Positions 36,901 to 46,036 of a stretch of 64,000 nt of DNA are shown piece by piece. Position 1 is the first letter of the stretch; every line of letters starts with the position of its first letter. The translations under genes and the position numbers were made by a program. The notes beneath the pieces were generated by a model. The model made no database searches, was not told where the DNA came from, and saw nothing but the letters and a program-made list of their open reading frames with translations. Location of the stretch: contig NZ_BSPW01000020.1 of NCBI RefSeq assembly GCF_030161235.1, positions 1 through 64,000 of the forward strand, written 5' to 3'. This DNA is from Vibrio zhanjiangensis. GTDB lineage: Bacteria; Pseudomonadota; Gammaproteobacteria; Enterobacterales; Vibrionaceae.

Positions 36901-37798
36901 TGTACTCATCAGTGATTTCGAACGTTCGTTTCATCAAAATATTCCCAATATCACCTTGGCAATTGATGATTTCTGGATGCAAGGCTACAAGGTTGGTAAG
37001 GTCCTATTGGATCTGGAACGCCATGGCGAAGTACTTGAATGGAAGAAACTGAACTTTGAGAGTGGCAACAATAAAGTTGATATGAGTGGCTCATGGCGTC
37101 TGGGAGAGCAGCAAAGTCATACTCAGTTCACTATCAAGATGTCTGGTGAAAACAATAGCGATATTATGGAGCGCTTTGGTATTACATCAGGAATTCAACA
37201 AGCCCCGTTTGATCTTGATTCTAAGGTTGAGTGGGATGGTTCTCCATGGTCAATGAAAATCAGCACCTTGGAAGGACATGTTGCTATGAAACTGGGTAAA
37301 GGCCAAGTGAGCGGGGCGAGTGGTGCGGCAAGGCTTTTGGGATTGTTTAGCCTCGACTCTATTATACGCAAGATGCAGTTAGATTTTAGCGACGTATTTG
37401 ATGGTGGTCTGGCATTCAACTCTATTAAGGGAAGTGGTGATATTAAGAATGGTATATTTCTTACCAACGATATCAAAATGGATGCGTTGGCTGGTGAGAT
37501 GACGATCAAAGGACTGGCCAATTTAAACTCTAAAACAGTTGATGCTGAAGTGAACTTTGTTCCCGATATTACATCGGGCATTCCTGTCCTGACCGCATTT
37601 GCAGTGACACCAACAACGGCGCTGTATGTTTTAGCAATAACAACCGTTATTTCTCCTGTGGTTGAAGTATTTACCCAGGTTAATTATGAAGTTAAAGGAC
37701 CACTCGACAACCCAGAGGTAAAAGAGCTATCGAGAAGCAAGGGTGAGTTTGAATTACCAAAAGGTCTACGTGAGGCGATTAATAGGGAAAATAAGTGA
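33911..37798 (+). CDS. yhdP: YhdP, AsmA-like phospholipid-transport protein
   Basis: The 1295-residue protein starts at GTG 33911. An N-terminal membrane helix (about residues 13-33) is followed by a very long, beta-rich periplasmic region of the AsmA/DUF3971 type. The C-terminal AsmA_2 segment extends to the end. YhdP, with TamB and YdbH, forms an intermembrane bridge that moves phospholipids toward the outer membrane in E. coli. It starts eight bases after rng, and its stop overlaps the nitrilase gene start. Confidence 0.95.
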   Translation: MNRLTAQLILRGLAWLTVVFFVTLAVMVTTLRIALPQLNHFKSEIQQWVNQGSELDFEIEQISGFWRNTHPSISLKNVQANTPEASGIHFSVQTVEVEFDLVQSLLDMRPVIADLSMYNLNLDLSSIAWAQSGESKVLQPKTEQKSVIEKLDQLLLRQLDSFLLQDSLIRLQGIDGSVRDLDISQLFWQNKGRRHIADGEVSITGTNLNSAKVKANFVDHGSLAEVSGEFYLAVDNVLVTPWLTQYLQTETGIEKGQVSLNTWITLEHNQPVNAYLELEPSELIWKEGQQHELLIESGILQLEPTRDGWQVNARALKLRTDDEAWPELDFALRWQPERWSLNISQLDLKAIAPLAKLFPDSKQASQMLETLNLTGRLEDIRLSMNGTDLDSLRYSLQLSDGGIKQWELLPGVHHLSANLSGNRYQAQSRVSIIDDVLPYGQVFQAPLNIKQGELDIVWQSDSRGWSLWADKVTAATADLQVLGAFRLDFPIDKSPFLSFYAEADLYNAGQTWRYLPALALGRDLTDYLSSGIQAGKVKTAKLLWYGELEDFPYSNNDGVFQAWVGLEDAKFSFDTAWPTITDLQLDLLFQNDALYLDSHRATLTDIKASRITGRIPRLGPGGHIEIEASATAQGNSVRDYMMSSPLVDSVGAALTAVQVKGEVKSSFKLNIPFDSEAESRAWGYADLTEADVAIKTPAINLEKVSGRIEFDNDVVSAAGLTGKLLEQSVALDFRGENAERGYDVNIDVLGDWELKPLTSYLGKRWIDPVNGHVPWQMGIGIQLTDVGFSYQIDTKADLKMVASRYPYPLNKSLNQAWKARMQASGNQESISARLQLPNLKYQTEIDIRPDIPELKATNLILGKGSFKISPISGHQAQVRLDKLNFDQWIDLVSTPIRGDKAALDKINTPEIPVPHRIDVNVEELTLGGIWWNDVDFRAKRKNLGWHMSLESQEAAGEANYIEPYDLSVSLERLHVYVPALDKEYKDVTLFKTGRDQNVLISDFERSFHQNIPNITLAIDDFWMQGYKVGKVLLDLERHGEVLEWKKLNFESGNNKVDMSGSWRLGEQQSHTQFTIKMSGENNSDIMERFGITSGIQQAPFDLDSKVEWDGSPWSMKISTLEGHVAMKLGKGQVSGASGAARLLGLFSLDSIIRKMQLDFSDVFDGGLAFNSIKGSGDIKNGIFLTNDIKMDALAGEMTIKGLANLNSKTVDAEVNFVPDITSGIPVLTAFAVTPTTALYVLAITTVISPVVEVFTQVNYEVKGPLDNPEVKELSRSKGEFELPKGLREAINRENK

Positions 37799-38616
37799 TG
37801 CCAAAAGTAGGAATCATTCAGATGACTTCGGGGCCAGACCCCCAAGCAAATCTAGCCTATATTAAAAATCAGGTCGCATCATTGGCTGAGCAAGGGGCTG
37901 AGCTAATTGTGACTCCGGAGAATAGCTTAGTATTCGGTAGCCGAGACGATTATCATCAGATGGCTGAGCCTCTAAACCAAGGAATCATTCAAGAGCAGTT
38001 ATCCCGGATAGCACAATCTGAACGGGTATTTCTCGTTGTGGGTAGTTTACCAATTCGTCGTGCTGAGGGCGTAACAACGACATCATTAGTGTATGATCCT
38101 CAGGGGCATATGCTCGTACATTATGATAAGTTACATATGTTTGATGTTGATGTGGCCGATTCTCACCAGCATTACCGAGAATCAGAAACCTTTATACCTG
38201 GATCGCAAATTGTAAGCCTTGATACTCGTGTTGGGCACCTTGGCCTATCCATTTGTTATGATCTGCGCTTTCCGCATCTCTACAGTGAGCTGGTTCAGCA
38301 AGGGGCCAATATATTGTTAGTCCCTGCCGCATTTACAGCGGTAACAGGCGCAGCCCACTGGGAGTCTTTGCTGCGAGCTCGGGCTATCGAAAATCAAAGC
38401 TGGATTGTAGCAGCCAATCAGACGGGAGTGCATCCATGTGGCAGGGAGACGTGGGGCCACTCTATGGTGATATCTCCTTGGGGCGAAGTGGTTGCCAGTC
38501 TGAGTAACTGTCCTGATAATTTGGTCGTTGACTTAGATTTGGATCGAGTTGACGCTATTCGAGCGGCTATGCCAACTCTCAAGCACATTCGCTTTAAAAC
38601 CCAACTTAATGTTTAA
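37798..38616 (+). CDS. Carbon-nitrogen hydrolase, nitrilase superfamily
   Basis: The protein is 272 residues from ATG 37798, overlapping the yhdP stop; GTG 37795 is alternative. The Glu-Lys-Cys triad is visible in VTPENS, HYDKLHMFD and SICYDLRFPHLYS. The closest type is the Nit1/YbeM group, some of which remove deaminated glutathione. It sits between yhdP and tldD, a position kept in many gammaproteobacteria. The exact substrate is inferred and not shown. Confidence 0.92.
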   Translation: MPKVGIIQMTSGPDPQANLAYIKNQVASLAEQGAELIVTPENSLVFGSRDDYHQMAEPLNQGIIQEQLSRIAQSERVFLVVGSLPIRRAEGVTTTSLVYDPQGHMLVHYDKLHMFDVDVADSHQHYRESETFIPGSQIVSLDTRVGHLGLSICYDLRFPHLYSELVQQGANILLVPAAFTAVTGAAHWESLLRARAIENQSWIVAANQTGVHPCGRETWGHSMVISPWGEVVASLSNCPDNLVVDLDLDRVDAIRAAMPTLKHIRFKTQLNV

Positions 38617-38625
38617 GAGCTAACT

Positions 38626-40071
38626 ATGACAATAAATCATGTAGAAGAGGCATTGCTATCTTCAGGGGACCTAACACAACGGGACATCGAGCAAACCTTG
38701 GCAAGTATTGCCACTCGTCAGGTCGACTATGCTGACATTTATTTTCAGTCGAGTTGGCACGAATCACTCGTTCTTGAAGACAGCATTATTAAAGATGGTT
38801 CTTTTAGTATTGATCGGGGGGTTGGTGTTCGAGCGGTGGCTGGTGAGAAAACAGGTTTTGCTTATTCGGATCAAATCCAGCTCGATTCCCTAAAACAAAG
38901 TGCTCAAGCAGCGCGTGGTATTGCTCAGGCGGGGCAAAGTGCTCAAGTCAAGGCTTTGATACCCAGCAGTAACCAACAAGTCTATGATGCGCTAAATCCT
39001 CTAGAGAGTTGGGAAAAGCAGCAAAAAACTCAGTTGCTTAAAGAATTAGATGCTTATATCCGAACGAAAGAGCCTTTGATCAAAGAAGTATCGATAAGTT
39101 TAAGTGGTGTCCATGAGCAAATTCTCGTTGCCGCCACAGATGGTACTTATGCTGGCGATATTCGACCGCTAGTTCGTCTATCTATTAGTGTATTAGCTCA
39201 GCGCGGTGAAAGACGTGAACGAGGTAGCTCTGGTGGCGGTGGGCGATTTGGTTATGACTTTTTCCTTAGCCAAGACCAGAATAACAAAGTGGCTTACCAT
39301 TATGCAGATGAAGCCATACGTATGGCACTTGTTAACTTAGAAGCCGATGCTGCCCCCGCAGGTGCTATGCCAGTTGTCTTAGGGTCAGGATGGCCTGGAG
39401 TCTTATTACATGAGGCTGTTGGCCATGGTTTAGAAGGCGATTTTAATCGCAAAGAATCGTCCGTGTTCAGTGGCAAAATCGGTGAAAAAGTGACGTCAAA
39501 TTTATGCACCATTGTTGACGACGGGACGCTTAAAGACTTGCGTGGTTCGCTCAATATTGATGATGAAGGAGTTGTTGGGCAGTACAATACTCTGATTGAA
39601 AATGGTGTATTGAAAGGCTATATGCAAGATAAGCATAATGCTCGTTTGATGGGAGTAGAGCCAACAGGAAATGGACGCAGAGAATCATACGCCCATTTAC
39701 CTATGCCTCGCATGACCAATACCTATATGCTGCCGGGACAGCATGCACCAGAGGAAATTATTGCGACGGTAGAAAAGGGGTTGTATGCCCCCAATTTTGG
39801 TGGAGGGCAAGTGGATATAACGTCTGGAAAATTTGTATTCTCAGCATCAGAAGCTTATCTGATTGAAAATGGAAAAATCACACGGCCAGTGAAAGGAGCA
39901 ACCTTAATTGGCTCTGGGATTGAGGCCATGCAGCAAGTGTCTATGGTCGGTAATGATTTGAGTATAGATCGCGGCGTCGGCGTGTGTGGTAAAGCTGGAC
40001 AGAGTGTGCCTGTGGGAGTCGGTCAGCCTACTCTAAAACTTGACTCTTTAACCGTTGGTGGTACGGATTAA
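38626..40071 (+). CDS. tldD: TldD, metalloprotease subunit
   Basis: This 481-residue protein has the zinc-binding [11 protein letters not shown] motif starting near residue 262. The N-terminal region has the beta-rich fold of the TldD/PmbA family, and the C-terminus ends with repeated Gly-rich strands. TldD works with TldE to degrade unfolded peptides, including microcin B17 precursor and CcdA. The partner tldE is not in the window. A terminator and tRNA genes follow in the opposite direction. Confidence 0.97.
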   Translation: MTINHVEEALLSSGDLTQRDIEQTLASIATRQVDYADIYFQSSWHESLVLEDSIIKDGSFSIDRGVGVRAVAGEKTGFAYSDQIQLDSLKQSAQAARGIAQAGQSAQVKALIPSSNQQVYDALNPLESWEKQQKTQLLKELDAYIRTKEPLIKEVSISLSGVHEQILVAATDGTYAGDIRPLVRLSISVLAQRGERRERGSSGGGGRFGYDFFLSQDQNNKVAYHYADEAIRMALVNLEADAAPAGAMPVVLGSGWPGVLLHEAVGHGLEGDFNRKESSVFSGKIGEKVTSNLCTIVDDGTLKDLRGSLNIDDEGVVGQYNTLIENGVLKGYMQDKHNARLMGVEPTGNGRRESYAHLPMPRMTNTYMLPGQHAPEEIIATVEKGLYAPNFGGGQVDITSGKFVFSASEAYLIENGKITRPVKGATLIGSGIEAMQQVSMVGNDLSIDRGVGVCGKAGQSVPVGVGQPTLKLDSLTVGGTD

Positions 40072-40145
40072 GCCCACTATTATGGTATTGGGCTGTTAAA
40101 AATGTCAGCCCAATACGATACGCGCAGAAAGATTTCTCTGGGTAT

Positions 40146-40177
40146 AAAAAAGCCTCATCAAGTGATGAGGCTTTTTT
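40146..40177. terminator. Bidirectional terminator between tldD and the first tRNA operon
   Basis: An AGCCTCATC/GATGAGGCT hairpin has A-runs on one side and T-runs on the other. It can therefore end both rightward tldD transcription and the leftward tRNA operon. Confidence 0.85.
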
Positions 40178-40182
40178 GAAAG

Positions 40183-40258
40183 TGGCTCCCCCTGCGGGAC
40201 TCGAACCTGCGACATACGGATTAACAGTCCGCCGTTCTACCAACTGAACTAAGGGGGA
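40183..40258 (-). tRNA. tRNA-Asn(GTT)
   Basis: This is a 76-nt cloverleaf with encoded CCA on the minus strand and anticodon GTT in a CTGTTAA loop. It is the last gene of the first tRNA operon and is identical to two other copies nearby. Confidence 0.97.
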
Positions 40259-40263
40259 ATAGA

Positions 40264-40339
<76 letters not shown>

Positions 40340-40376
40340 ACTTTGATCAGCGATTTTTATCATTGACCATTAAAAG

Positions 40377-40452
40377 TGGCTCCCCCTGCGGGACTCGAAC
40401 CTGCGACATACGGATTAACAGTCCGCCGTTCTACCAACTGAACTAAGGGGGA
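40377..40452 (-). tRNA. tRNA-Asn(GTT)
   Basis: This 76-nt gene with CCA is identical to the copy at 40183 and is separated from its Thr neighbour by five bases. Confidence 0.97.
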
Positions 40453-40457
40453 ATAAA

Positions 40458-40533
<76 letters not shown>

Positions 40534-40582
40534 ACATTTTATTTTTAATTGCTGCTGAATTTCACCAACAATCTATAAATTG

Positions 40583-40658
40583 TGGTGCCCGGAGGCGGAA
40601 TCGAACCACCGACACGAGGATTTTCAATCCTCTGCTCTACCGACTGAGCTATCCGGGC
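40583..40658 (-). tRNA. tRNA-Phe(GAA)
   Basis: This is a 76-nt cloverleaf with CCA, anticodon GAA in a TTGAAAA loop and the standard acceptor stem GCCCGGA/TCCGGGC. It is the first gene of the first tRNA operon. Confidence 0.97.
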
Positions 40659-40668
40659 AACGAGTTGT

Positions 40669-40697
40669 ATTAAACGGTTTTTCGTCTTTAAGGTCAA
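40669..40697 (-). promoter_or_regulatory. Promoter of the first tRNA operon
   Basis: On the minus strand, TTGACC (40697-40692) and TTTAAT (40674-40669) are 17 bases apart. They lie just upstream of tRNA-Phe. The second operon has the same arrangement. Confidence 0.7.
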
Positions 40698-40950
40698 TAT
40701 TAAATTGCAAAAAAAATATTGTTTGCTGTTTTTCTATACTTAATGGGCTGTTTTTACTCGTTAAGGGCTAGAAGCGTATAGCACATAATAGAAGTTAAGC
40801 TTCAAACCACAGGAAATAGTGAAACAATATGATAGAAAAACCAGTGTTGAGTGCAGTTTTCTTTGGCTTGTTAAAGAAATATCTTGTGAAAAGGCTATTC
40901 AGTTGAGTATTGGTAAGCTAGGTGCGCCAAGTCTTTGTGATATAGATGCA

Positions 40951-40980
40951 AAAAAGCCTCATCATGTGATGAGGCTTTTT
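40951..40980 (-). terminator. Terminator of the second tRNA operon
   Basis: An AGCCTCATCA/TGATGAGGCT hairpin with flanking A and T runs is almost identical to the one at 40146-40177. This suggests that it was duplicated with the tRNA genes. Confidence 0.85.
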
Positions 40981-40985
40981 AAAAG

Positions 40986-41061
40986 TGGCTCCCCCTGCGG
41001 GACTCGAACCTGCGACATACGGATTAACAGTCCGCCGTTCTACCAACTGAACTAAGGGGGA
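40986..41061 (-). tRNA. tRNA-Asn(GTT)
   Basis: This 76-nt gene with CCA, identical to the other Asn copies, is last in the second tRNA operon. Confidence 0.97.
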
Positions 41062-41096
41062 ATTATTTGTGTACCCTAAGGTAAAGCACCAAATAA

Positions 41097-41172
41097 TGGT
41101 GCCTCGAGGCGGAATCGAACCACCGACACGAGGATTTTCAATCCTCTGCTCTACCGACTGAGCTATCGAGGC
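41097..41172 (-). tRNA. tRNA-Phe(GAA), variant acceptor stem
   Basis: This 76-nt gene with CCA and anticodon GAA is identical to the other Phe copies except in the acceptor stem. There, GCCTCGA pairs with TCGAGGC instead of GCCCGGA with TCCGGGC. Both changed pairs (4-69 and 5-68) are compensated, so the fold is intact and the gene is likely functional. Confidence 0.95.
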
Positions 41173-41179
41173 AAATAAA

Positions 41180-41255
<76 letters not shown>

Positions 41256-41304
41256 ACATTTTATTTTTAATTGCTGCTGAATTTCACCAACAATCTATAA
41301 ATTG

Positions 41305-41380
41305 TGGTGCCCGGAGGCGGAATCGAACCACCGACACGAGGATTTTCAATCCTCTGCTCTACCGACTGAGCTATCCGGGC
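41305..41380 (-). tRNA. tRNA-Phe(GAA)
   Basis: This is a 76-nt gene with CCA and the standard acceptor stem. It is the first gene of the second tRNA operon. Confidence 0.97.
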
Positions 41381-41391
41381 AACGGAGCGCT

Positions 41392-41420
41392 ATTAAACGG
41401 ATTTTCGCTCGTGACGTCAA
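41392..41420 (-). promoter_or_regulatory. Promoter of the second tRNA operon
   Basis: On the minus strand, TTGACG (41420-41415) and TTTAAT (41397-41392) are separated by 17 bases, directly upstream of tRNA-Phe. The -10 box is the same as in the first operon. Confidence 0.7.
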
Positions 41421-41484
41421 CTTGTTTTTGGAAAAAAATGTAAAAAACGAGTTGAGTGCCGATAATTTAGACACATTGTGCTGA

Positions 41485-42624
41485 TTAGGATTTTCCGGAG
41501 TTAAAATCCTTTTGAAACTTTGTGACTTTTTCTAAGTAGCGGCGAGCTTCTGCATTCGGATGTTTTTTGGTTAGAGCCCAATAAACTTGGTTGGGTTGCA
41601 GTGAATTAAGATCGCGCATGGCTCGTTTTCTATCACCACGGTTAAAGGTATTTAACACCCCCCCGGTGCCGCCATTGTAGGCTGAAATCATGCTGTACTC
41701 TAAGGACGTTGGATGTTGAACTTCTTTAAGATAACGATTTTTGAGTATGTAAAAATAGGCAGTCCCAGTGTCGATATTATTTTCTGGATTGAACAAGTAT
41801 TCAGGTGAAGGCTGACCTGAGGTGTTTTTTACCAGTTTAAATACGTCGCGTCCTGCAGTTTTGGGCACGACTTGCATCAATCCATATGCATTTGCCCAAC
41901 TTACTGCGTAGGGGTTAAAGCTGCTCTCGGTTTTGATGATGGCGTATATCAAGTCTTCGGGGATGCCATACTTACGTGATGCTCGCTGAACTATGTCGGC
42001 ATATTTATAACTGCGTATTTCTACTTGCTCTTCTACCATAGGAATTTCGACGTAGTAAGCTTTTTTGAAATCGACATTTTTGACCTTTAACTTGTTTGCA
42101 ATCAAATAGTCGGCAAATCGGCTGGCGCGCCATGACCATTGAATCGGCTTATTATCTTGGTCGACGACTTGTCGATACAAAAAGGGCTCACCTTCTAGTT
42201 TGATATTTTTTGACGAGAATAAATCGACATTTGCCGGATCGTCTGGTGTCAGCAAAGTGGTGACTATGGCATTTTTGAGGTGTCCTTTGGGGTCGGTGGG
42301 CGACACGGTTTCTATAGTAATGGTTCCTTTATCGAAGTTAACTTCAGAGCGGCTAAGGTAGTTGTCGATATATTTGACATAGTTGCTTTTGCCAGCAAAT
42401 TTGATCTCTTTTCGCCCCCAGCGCTTTTCTATGTTGCCAGAAAAACTGTTGATCAAGGCATCCAGAGCGGCGGTGTCTTTTTGAAACTGCCCAGGTAGCT
42501 CGGCAAGATTTTTGGCAAAACGGTTGGTCGGTTCATAGTTGACATCATAGATGTTCTCAATGAACTCTCGGCTGCATCCTGCGAGCACGACGACTAACAA
42601 AAAGTAAGCTAACTTCGTTTTCAT
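41485..42624 (-). CDS. mltC: MltC, membrane-bound lytic murein transglycosylase C
   Basis: This 379-residue lipoprotein has the lipobox LAGC (Cys17). A DUF3393 N-terminal domain is followed by a C-terminal SLT domain from about residue 205, with the catalytic Glu in AIIKTESSFNPYAVSWANAYG. It cleaves peptidoglycan glycan strands to form anhydromuramyl products at the outer membrane. It lies downstream of mutY and yggX, the same order as in E. coli. Confidence 0.96.
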   Translation of the reverse strand: MKTKLAYFLLVVVLAGCSREFIENIYDVNYEPTNRFAKNLAELPGQFQKDTAALDALINSFSGNIEKRWGRKEIKFAGKSNYVKYIDNYLSRSEVNFDKGTITIETVSPTDPKGHLKNAIVTTLLTPDDPANVDLFSSKNIKLEGEPFLYRQVVDQDNKPIQWSWRASRFADYLIANKLKVKNVDFKKAYYVEIPMVEEQVEIRSYKYADIVQRASRKYGIPEDLIYAIIKTESSFNPYAVSWANAYGLMQVVPKTAGRDVFKLVKNTSGQPSPEYLFNPENNIDTGTAYFYILKNRYLKEVQHPTSLEYSMISAYNGGTGGVLNTFNRGDRKRAMRDLNSLQPNQVYWALTKKHPNAEARRYLEKVTKFQKDFNSGKS

Positions 42625-42637
42625 ATCTTTCCTAAAA

Positions 42638-42670
42638 AAATGACATCAAGTTTGAGTGTTGATGTCATTT
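42638..42670 (-). terminator. Terminator between yggX and mltC
   Basis: AAATGACATCAA and TTGATGTCATTT form a 12-bp stem with a nine-base loop and a T-run on the minus strand. It lies between the yggX stop and the mltC start. Confidence 0.75.
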
Positions 42671-42695
42671 TCTCTATCTCTTTTTAACCGTCACC

Positions 42696-42971
42696 CTACG
42701 ACTCACTTGGTGGAGTATAGCCTTCAATGTGAACGTCTTTTCCTTCAAATAAGAAATTGACCATTTCAGTTTCGATTAATTTACGGTGCTCAGCATCCAT
42801 CATGTTGAGTTTTTTCTCGTTGATCAACATGGTTTGTTTGTGTTGCCACTCAGCCCAAGCTTGTTTAGAAATAGTGTCAAAAATTCGTTTTCCTATTTCT
42901 CCAGGATAAAGCTGAAAGTCTAATCCTTCGGCTTCTTTTTGTAGTCGAGCACAAAATACGGTGCGGCTCAT
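42696..42971 (-). CDS. yggX: YggX, probable Fe(2+)-trafficking protein
   Basis: The 91-residue protein starts [19 protein letters not shown], with the conserved Cys7. The family-typical [16 protein letters not shown] and [11 protein letters not shown] segments follow. YggX protects iron-sulphur clusters from oxidative damage. It follows mutY after 19 bases and is probably co-transcribed with it; MutY itself carries an iron-sulphur cluster. Confidence 0.96.
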   Translation of the reverse strand: MSRTVFCARLQKEAEGLDFQLYPGEIGKRIFDTISKQAWAEWQHKQTMLINEKKLNMMDAEHRKLIETEMVNFLFEGKDVHIEGYTPPSES

Positions 42972-42990
42972 AATGACTCCTTCGAGTGGT

Positions 42991-44046
42991 TTAATATTGA
43001 AGCTCGGCAGGTAAGCTATCCAATAAGAGTTTTACTGGTGCGGCTAAACCGACTTCTTCAGGTTGTGATAAGTTATACCAAAGACCCTTGTTTGCTTCCA
43101 TAACGATCTCGGGTTGCTTCGATAAATCGACCAAAATTGGGGTGATATCGAGGTGATAATGGCTAAACGTATGACGAAAGGCGATCATTTGTTCGCTGCG
43201 AACAATACTGTTTTGCTTTATCCCACGCTGGGTTATTGCGTGAGCAATGTCTTTTTCGTTGTGCTCAGGAAAGCAAAACAGCCCTCCCCATATGCCTGAC
43301 GGAGGTCGCTGTTCAAGCCAAACATGTCCTTGGTAGTGAAGCATGACAAACCAAGTCGCTTTTATAGGCTTTTCTTTTTTGGGTTTCTTACCTGGGTAGT
43401 CGAGCGGATTGCCTTGTTTGTAAGCGAGACAAAATGATAAAACCGGACACAAAGTACATTTAGGTTTGCTACGAGTGCAAACCATCGCCCCCATGTCCAT
43501 CATTGCCTGATTGTATTTATCAGTGTCAACTTGCGGTGTGTGTGTTTGTGCATGTTGCCAAAGCAGGTTTTCAACTTGCTTTTGCCCCGGCCAACCGTCA
43601 ACGGCAAAACTACGCGCTAAGGTGCGTTTAACGTTGCCATCCAAGATGGCATGAGGCTGTTTATAAACAGAGGATAAAATAGCGGCTGCTGTAGAGCGAC
43701 CAATGCCTGGTAGTGCGTTCATTTCATCGATATTAAGGGGAAACTCACCTTGGTACTCTTGGGCGACTATTTTGGCTGCTTTGTGTAAATTTCTTGCTCT
43801 GGCATAGTAACCTAGTCCAGTCCATAGATGTAGCACTTCATCTTGTTCAGCGTTAGCCAAATCGATAACCGTTGGAAAGCGTTCTAGGAAGCGTTGGTAA
43901 TATGGGATAACAGTAGCGACTTGAGTTTGCTGAAGCATGATCTCAGATAACCACACACTATAAGCCGTTTTATTTTGTTGCCATGGAAGGTTTTTCCGTC
44001 CATAGCTTTCGTACCATGTTAGGATGGCGTTGGCAAAAGGGGTCAC
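42991..44046 (-). CDS. mutY: MutY, A/G-specific adenine glycosylase
   Basis: This 351-residue protein starts at GTG. It has a helix-hairpin-helix ([15 protein letters not shown]) and a catalytic Asp in the [13 protein letters not shown] region. The 4Fe-4S ligand pattern is C-x6-C-x2-C-x5-C ([17 protein letters not shown]), and a C-terminal NUDIX-like domain reads the 8-oxoG. It removes adenine mispaired with 8-oxoguanine. It is divergent from trmB, with about 180 bp between. Confidence 0.97.
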   Translation of the reverse strand: MTPFANAILTWYESYGRKNLPWQQNKTAYSVWLSEIMLQQTQVATVIPYYQRFLERFPTVIDLANAEQDEVLHLWTGLGYYARARNLHKAAKIVAQEYQGEFPLNIDEMNALPGIGRSTAAAILSSVYKQPHAILDGNVKRTLARSFAVDGWPGQKQVENLLWQHAQTHTPQVDTDKYNQAMMDMGAMVCTRSKPKCTLCPVLSFCLAYKQGNPLDYPGKKPKKEKPIKATWFVMLHYQGHVWLEQRPPSGIWGGLFCFPEHNEKDIAHAITQRGIKQNSIVRSEQMIAFRHTFSHYHLDITPILVDLSKQPEIVMEANKGLWYNLSQPEEVGLAAPVKLLLDSLPAELQY

Positions 44047-44227
44047 GACGTGCTCGATATTATGATGTAATTAGGCAAAATTGCACCACAGAATGAGGGT
44101 AAAGTTCAACCGATAAAGAGTAGGGGTTTATTCTGTGCCAAATACGTTAAAAAACTTGCACCAGTGCTGATTCTTTGGATAATCACAGTCCCCTTAGGTC
44201 AAGAGCAATTTTTAAACAGGCAAAATC

Positions 44228-44947
44228 ATGAGTGAAGTGACCACTAACGAATACAATCAAGACGGTAAACTGATACGCAAAGTACGTAGCTTTGTGCGTC
44301 GTGAAGGTCGGTTAACCAAAGGTCAGGAAAGCGCAATGAATGAATGCTGGCCGACAATGGGGATTGACTATCAGTCGCAACTTCTGAATTGGAAGGAAGT
44401 GTTCGGTAATGATAACCCCGTAGTGCTTGAAATTGGTTTTGGCATGGGGACTTCTTTGGTGGAAATGGCAAAAAATGCACCAGAAAAGAATTTCTTAGGT
44501 ATTGAAGTTCACAGCCCTGGCGTTGGAGCTTGCCTTGCCGATGCTCGCGAAGCTGGCCTGACTAATCTTAGAGTCATGTGTCATGATGCGGTTGAAGTGT
44601 TTGCCAATATGATCCCTGATAACAGCCTTGCGACACTGCAACTCTTCTTTCCAGACCCTTGGCATAAAAAGCGTCACCACAAGCGTCGTATTGTTCAGCT
44701 AGACTTTGCTGAGATGGTCCGTCAGAAATTGAATGTGGGAGAGGGCGTCTTCCATATGGCGACAGATTGGGAAAATTATTCCCAGCATATGATTGAAGTG
44801 ATGAATCAAGCGCCGGGATATGAGAACATCGCAAAGGATGGAGACTTCGTCCCTCGTCCTGACGATCGTCCTCTCACTAAATTTGAAGCTCGTGGTCATC
44901 GCCTAGGGCATGGTGTATGGGACATTAAATTCAAACGTGTTAGCTAA
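44228..44947 (+). CDS. trmB: TrmB, tRNA (guanine-N7)-methyltransferase
   Basis: The 239-residue protein has the SAM-binding loop [16 protein letters not shown] and the family signature [16 protein letters not shown]. It methylates G46 in the variable loop of tRNAs. It is divergent from mutY, as in other gammaproteobacteria, and is closed by a strong terminator before glsB. Confidence 0.97.
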   Translation: MSEVTTNEYNQDGKLIRKVRSFVRREGRLTKGQESAMNECWPTMGIDYQSQLLNWKEVFGNDNPVVLEIGFGMGTSLVEMAKNAPEKNFLGIEVHSPGVGACLADAREAGLTNLRVMCHDAVEVFANMIPDNSLATLQLFFPDPWHKKRHHKRRIVQLDFAEMVRQKLNVGEGVFHMATDWENYSQHMIEVMNQAPGYENIAKDGDFVPRPDDRPLTKFEARGHRLGHGVWDIKFKRVS

Positions 44948-44970
44948 GTCGCCAGCAACGTAATGCGAAT

Positions 44971-45000
44971 AAAAAAGCCAACATGACCGTTGGCTTTTTT
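44971..45000 (+). terminator. Terminator after trmB
   Basis: An AAAAAAGCCAAC/GTTGGCTTTTTT hairpin with a six-base loop is a strong Rho-independent signal, 24 bases past the stop codon. Confidence 0.9.
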
Positions 45001-45044
45001 TACCCTACAAGAAAAATAATAAGCCTTTACAAAATAGGTAAGCA

Positions 45045-45965
45045 ATGAAACCAACAAAAGAGATATTAGCCGACATATTACAAGAAGTTAGACCATTGAT
45101 TGGTCAGGGGAAGGTGGCTGACTATATTCCTGCTTTGGCAAAGGTTCCGGCAGAAAAACTGGCCATTGCTGTTTTTACCAATCAAGGTGAAGTGATCAAA
45201 GCCGGAGATGCGGATGAGGCATTTTCTATCCAATCGATCTCCAAAGCATTAAGTCTAACGTTAGCCATGGGTATTTATACGCCTGAAGAAATATGGTCTA
45301 GGGTAGGGAAAGAGCCATCAGGTCAGGCTTTTAACTCTCTCATTCAGCTTGAAATGGAGCAGGGTATTCCCCGTAATCCTTTTATTAATGCGGGAGCGAT
45401 AGTGGTCGCTGATATGCTGCAAAGCAGGCTGTCTGCACCACGTCAGCGTTTACTAGAGTTTGTTCGTAAACTCTCTGGTGATACCCATATTTGTTATGAC
45501 AAAGTCGTTGCGACATCAGAAATGATGCATAGTGATCGCAATGCTGCTATTGCTTATTTGATGCGCTCTTTTGGCAATTTTGATAATGATGTCATCCCAG
45601 TATTAAACAACTATTTCCACGCATGCGCCTTAAAGATGAGCTGCGTTGATTTGGCAAAAACGTTTAGCTACCTCGCCAATAAAGGTAAATCAGTTCAGAC
45701 CGGCAAGTCAGTGGTTACCCCAACTCAAACCAAACAGCTTAATGCGTTATTAGCAACATGCGGCTTGTACGATGGCGCTGGAGAGTTTGCCTATCGTGTT
45801 GGTATGCCGGGTAAATCGGGTGTAGGCGGCGGCATCATTGCCATTGTACCTGGTGAAATGACGATTGCGGTTTGGTCTCCAGAGCTTGACCCTTCAGGAA
45901 ACTCTTTAGCCGGTACGCGAGCTTTGGAGCTTTTATCTGAGCGCATTGGTCGTTCGATTTTTTAG
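45045..45965 (+). CDS. glsB: Glutaminase
   Basis: This 306-residue protein has the glutaminase/beta-lactamase-fold Ser-x-x-Lys ([11 protein letters not shown], near residue 65), the [11 protein letters not shown] segment and [15 protein letters not shown]. It converts glutamine to glutamate and ammonia. It is a single gene with its own leader and a terminator shared with the convergent exporter gene. Confidence 0.96.
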   Translation: MKPTKEILADILQEVRPLIGQGKVADYIPALAKVPAEKLAIAVFTNQGEVIKAGDADEAFSIQSISKALSLTLAMGIYTPEEIWSRVGKEPSGQAFNSLIQLEMEQGIPRNPFINAGAIVVADMLQSRLSAPRQRLLEFVRKLSGDTHICYDKVVATSEMMHSDRNAAIAYLMRSFGNFDNDVIPVLNNYFHACALKMSCVDLAKTFSYLANKGKSVQTGKSVVTPTQTKQLNALLATCGLYDGAGEFAYRVGMPGKSGVGGGIIAIVPGEMTIAVWSPELDPSGNSLAGTRALELLSERIGRSIF

Positions 45966-45991
45966 TGCAAACAGCCGCTTTCCAGTGCTAT

Positions 45992-46020
45992 AAAATATCC
46001 CGCGTTATGGCGGGATATTT
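45992..46020. terminator. Terminator between glsB and the convergent exporter gene
   Basis: AAATATCCCGC and GCGGGATATTT form an 11-bp stem with a six- to seven-base loop. The flanks are AT-rich and the hairpin can serve both convergent transcripts. Confidence 0.75.
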
Positions 46021-46036
46021 GTATCAGAACTGAGGT

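Larger units (their letters stand above)
40659..40985. other. Spacer between the two tRNA operons
   Basis: The 327 bp contain the promoter of the first tRNA operon (40669-40697) and the terminator of the second (40951-40980). Between these I see no gene; the open frame across 40819-41055 runs into tRNA-Asn and is not credible. Confidence 0.6.

Noticed and set aside
40819..41055. Rightward open frame of 78 codons between the tRNA operons
   Set aside because: It runs through a terminator and into tRNA-Asn on the other strand; not a plausible gene.
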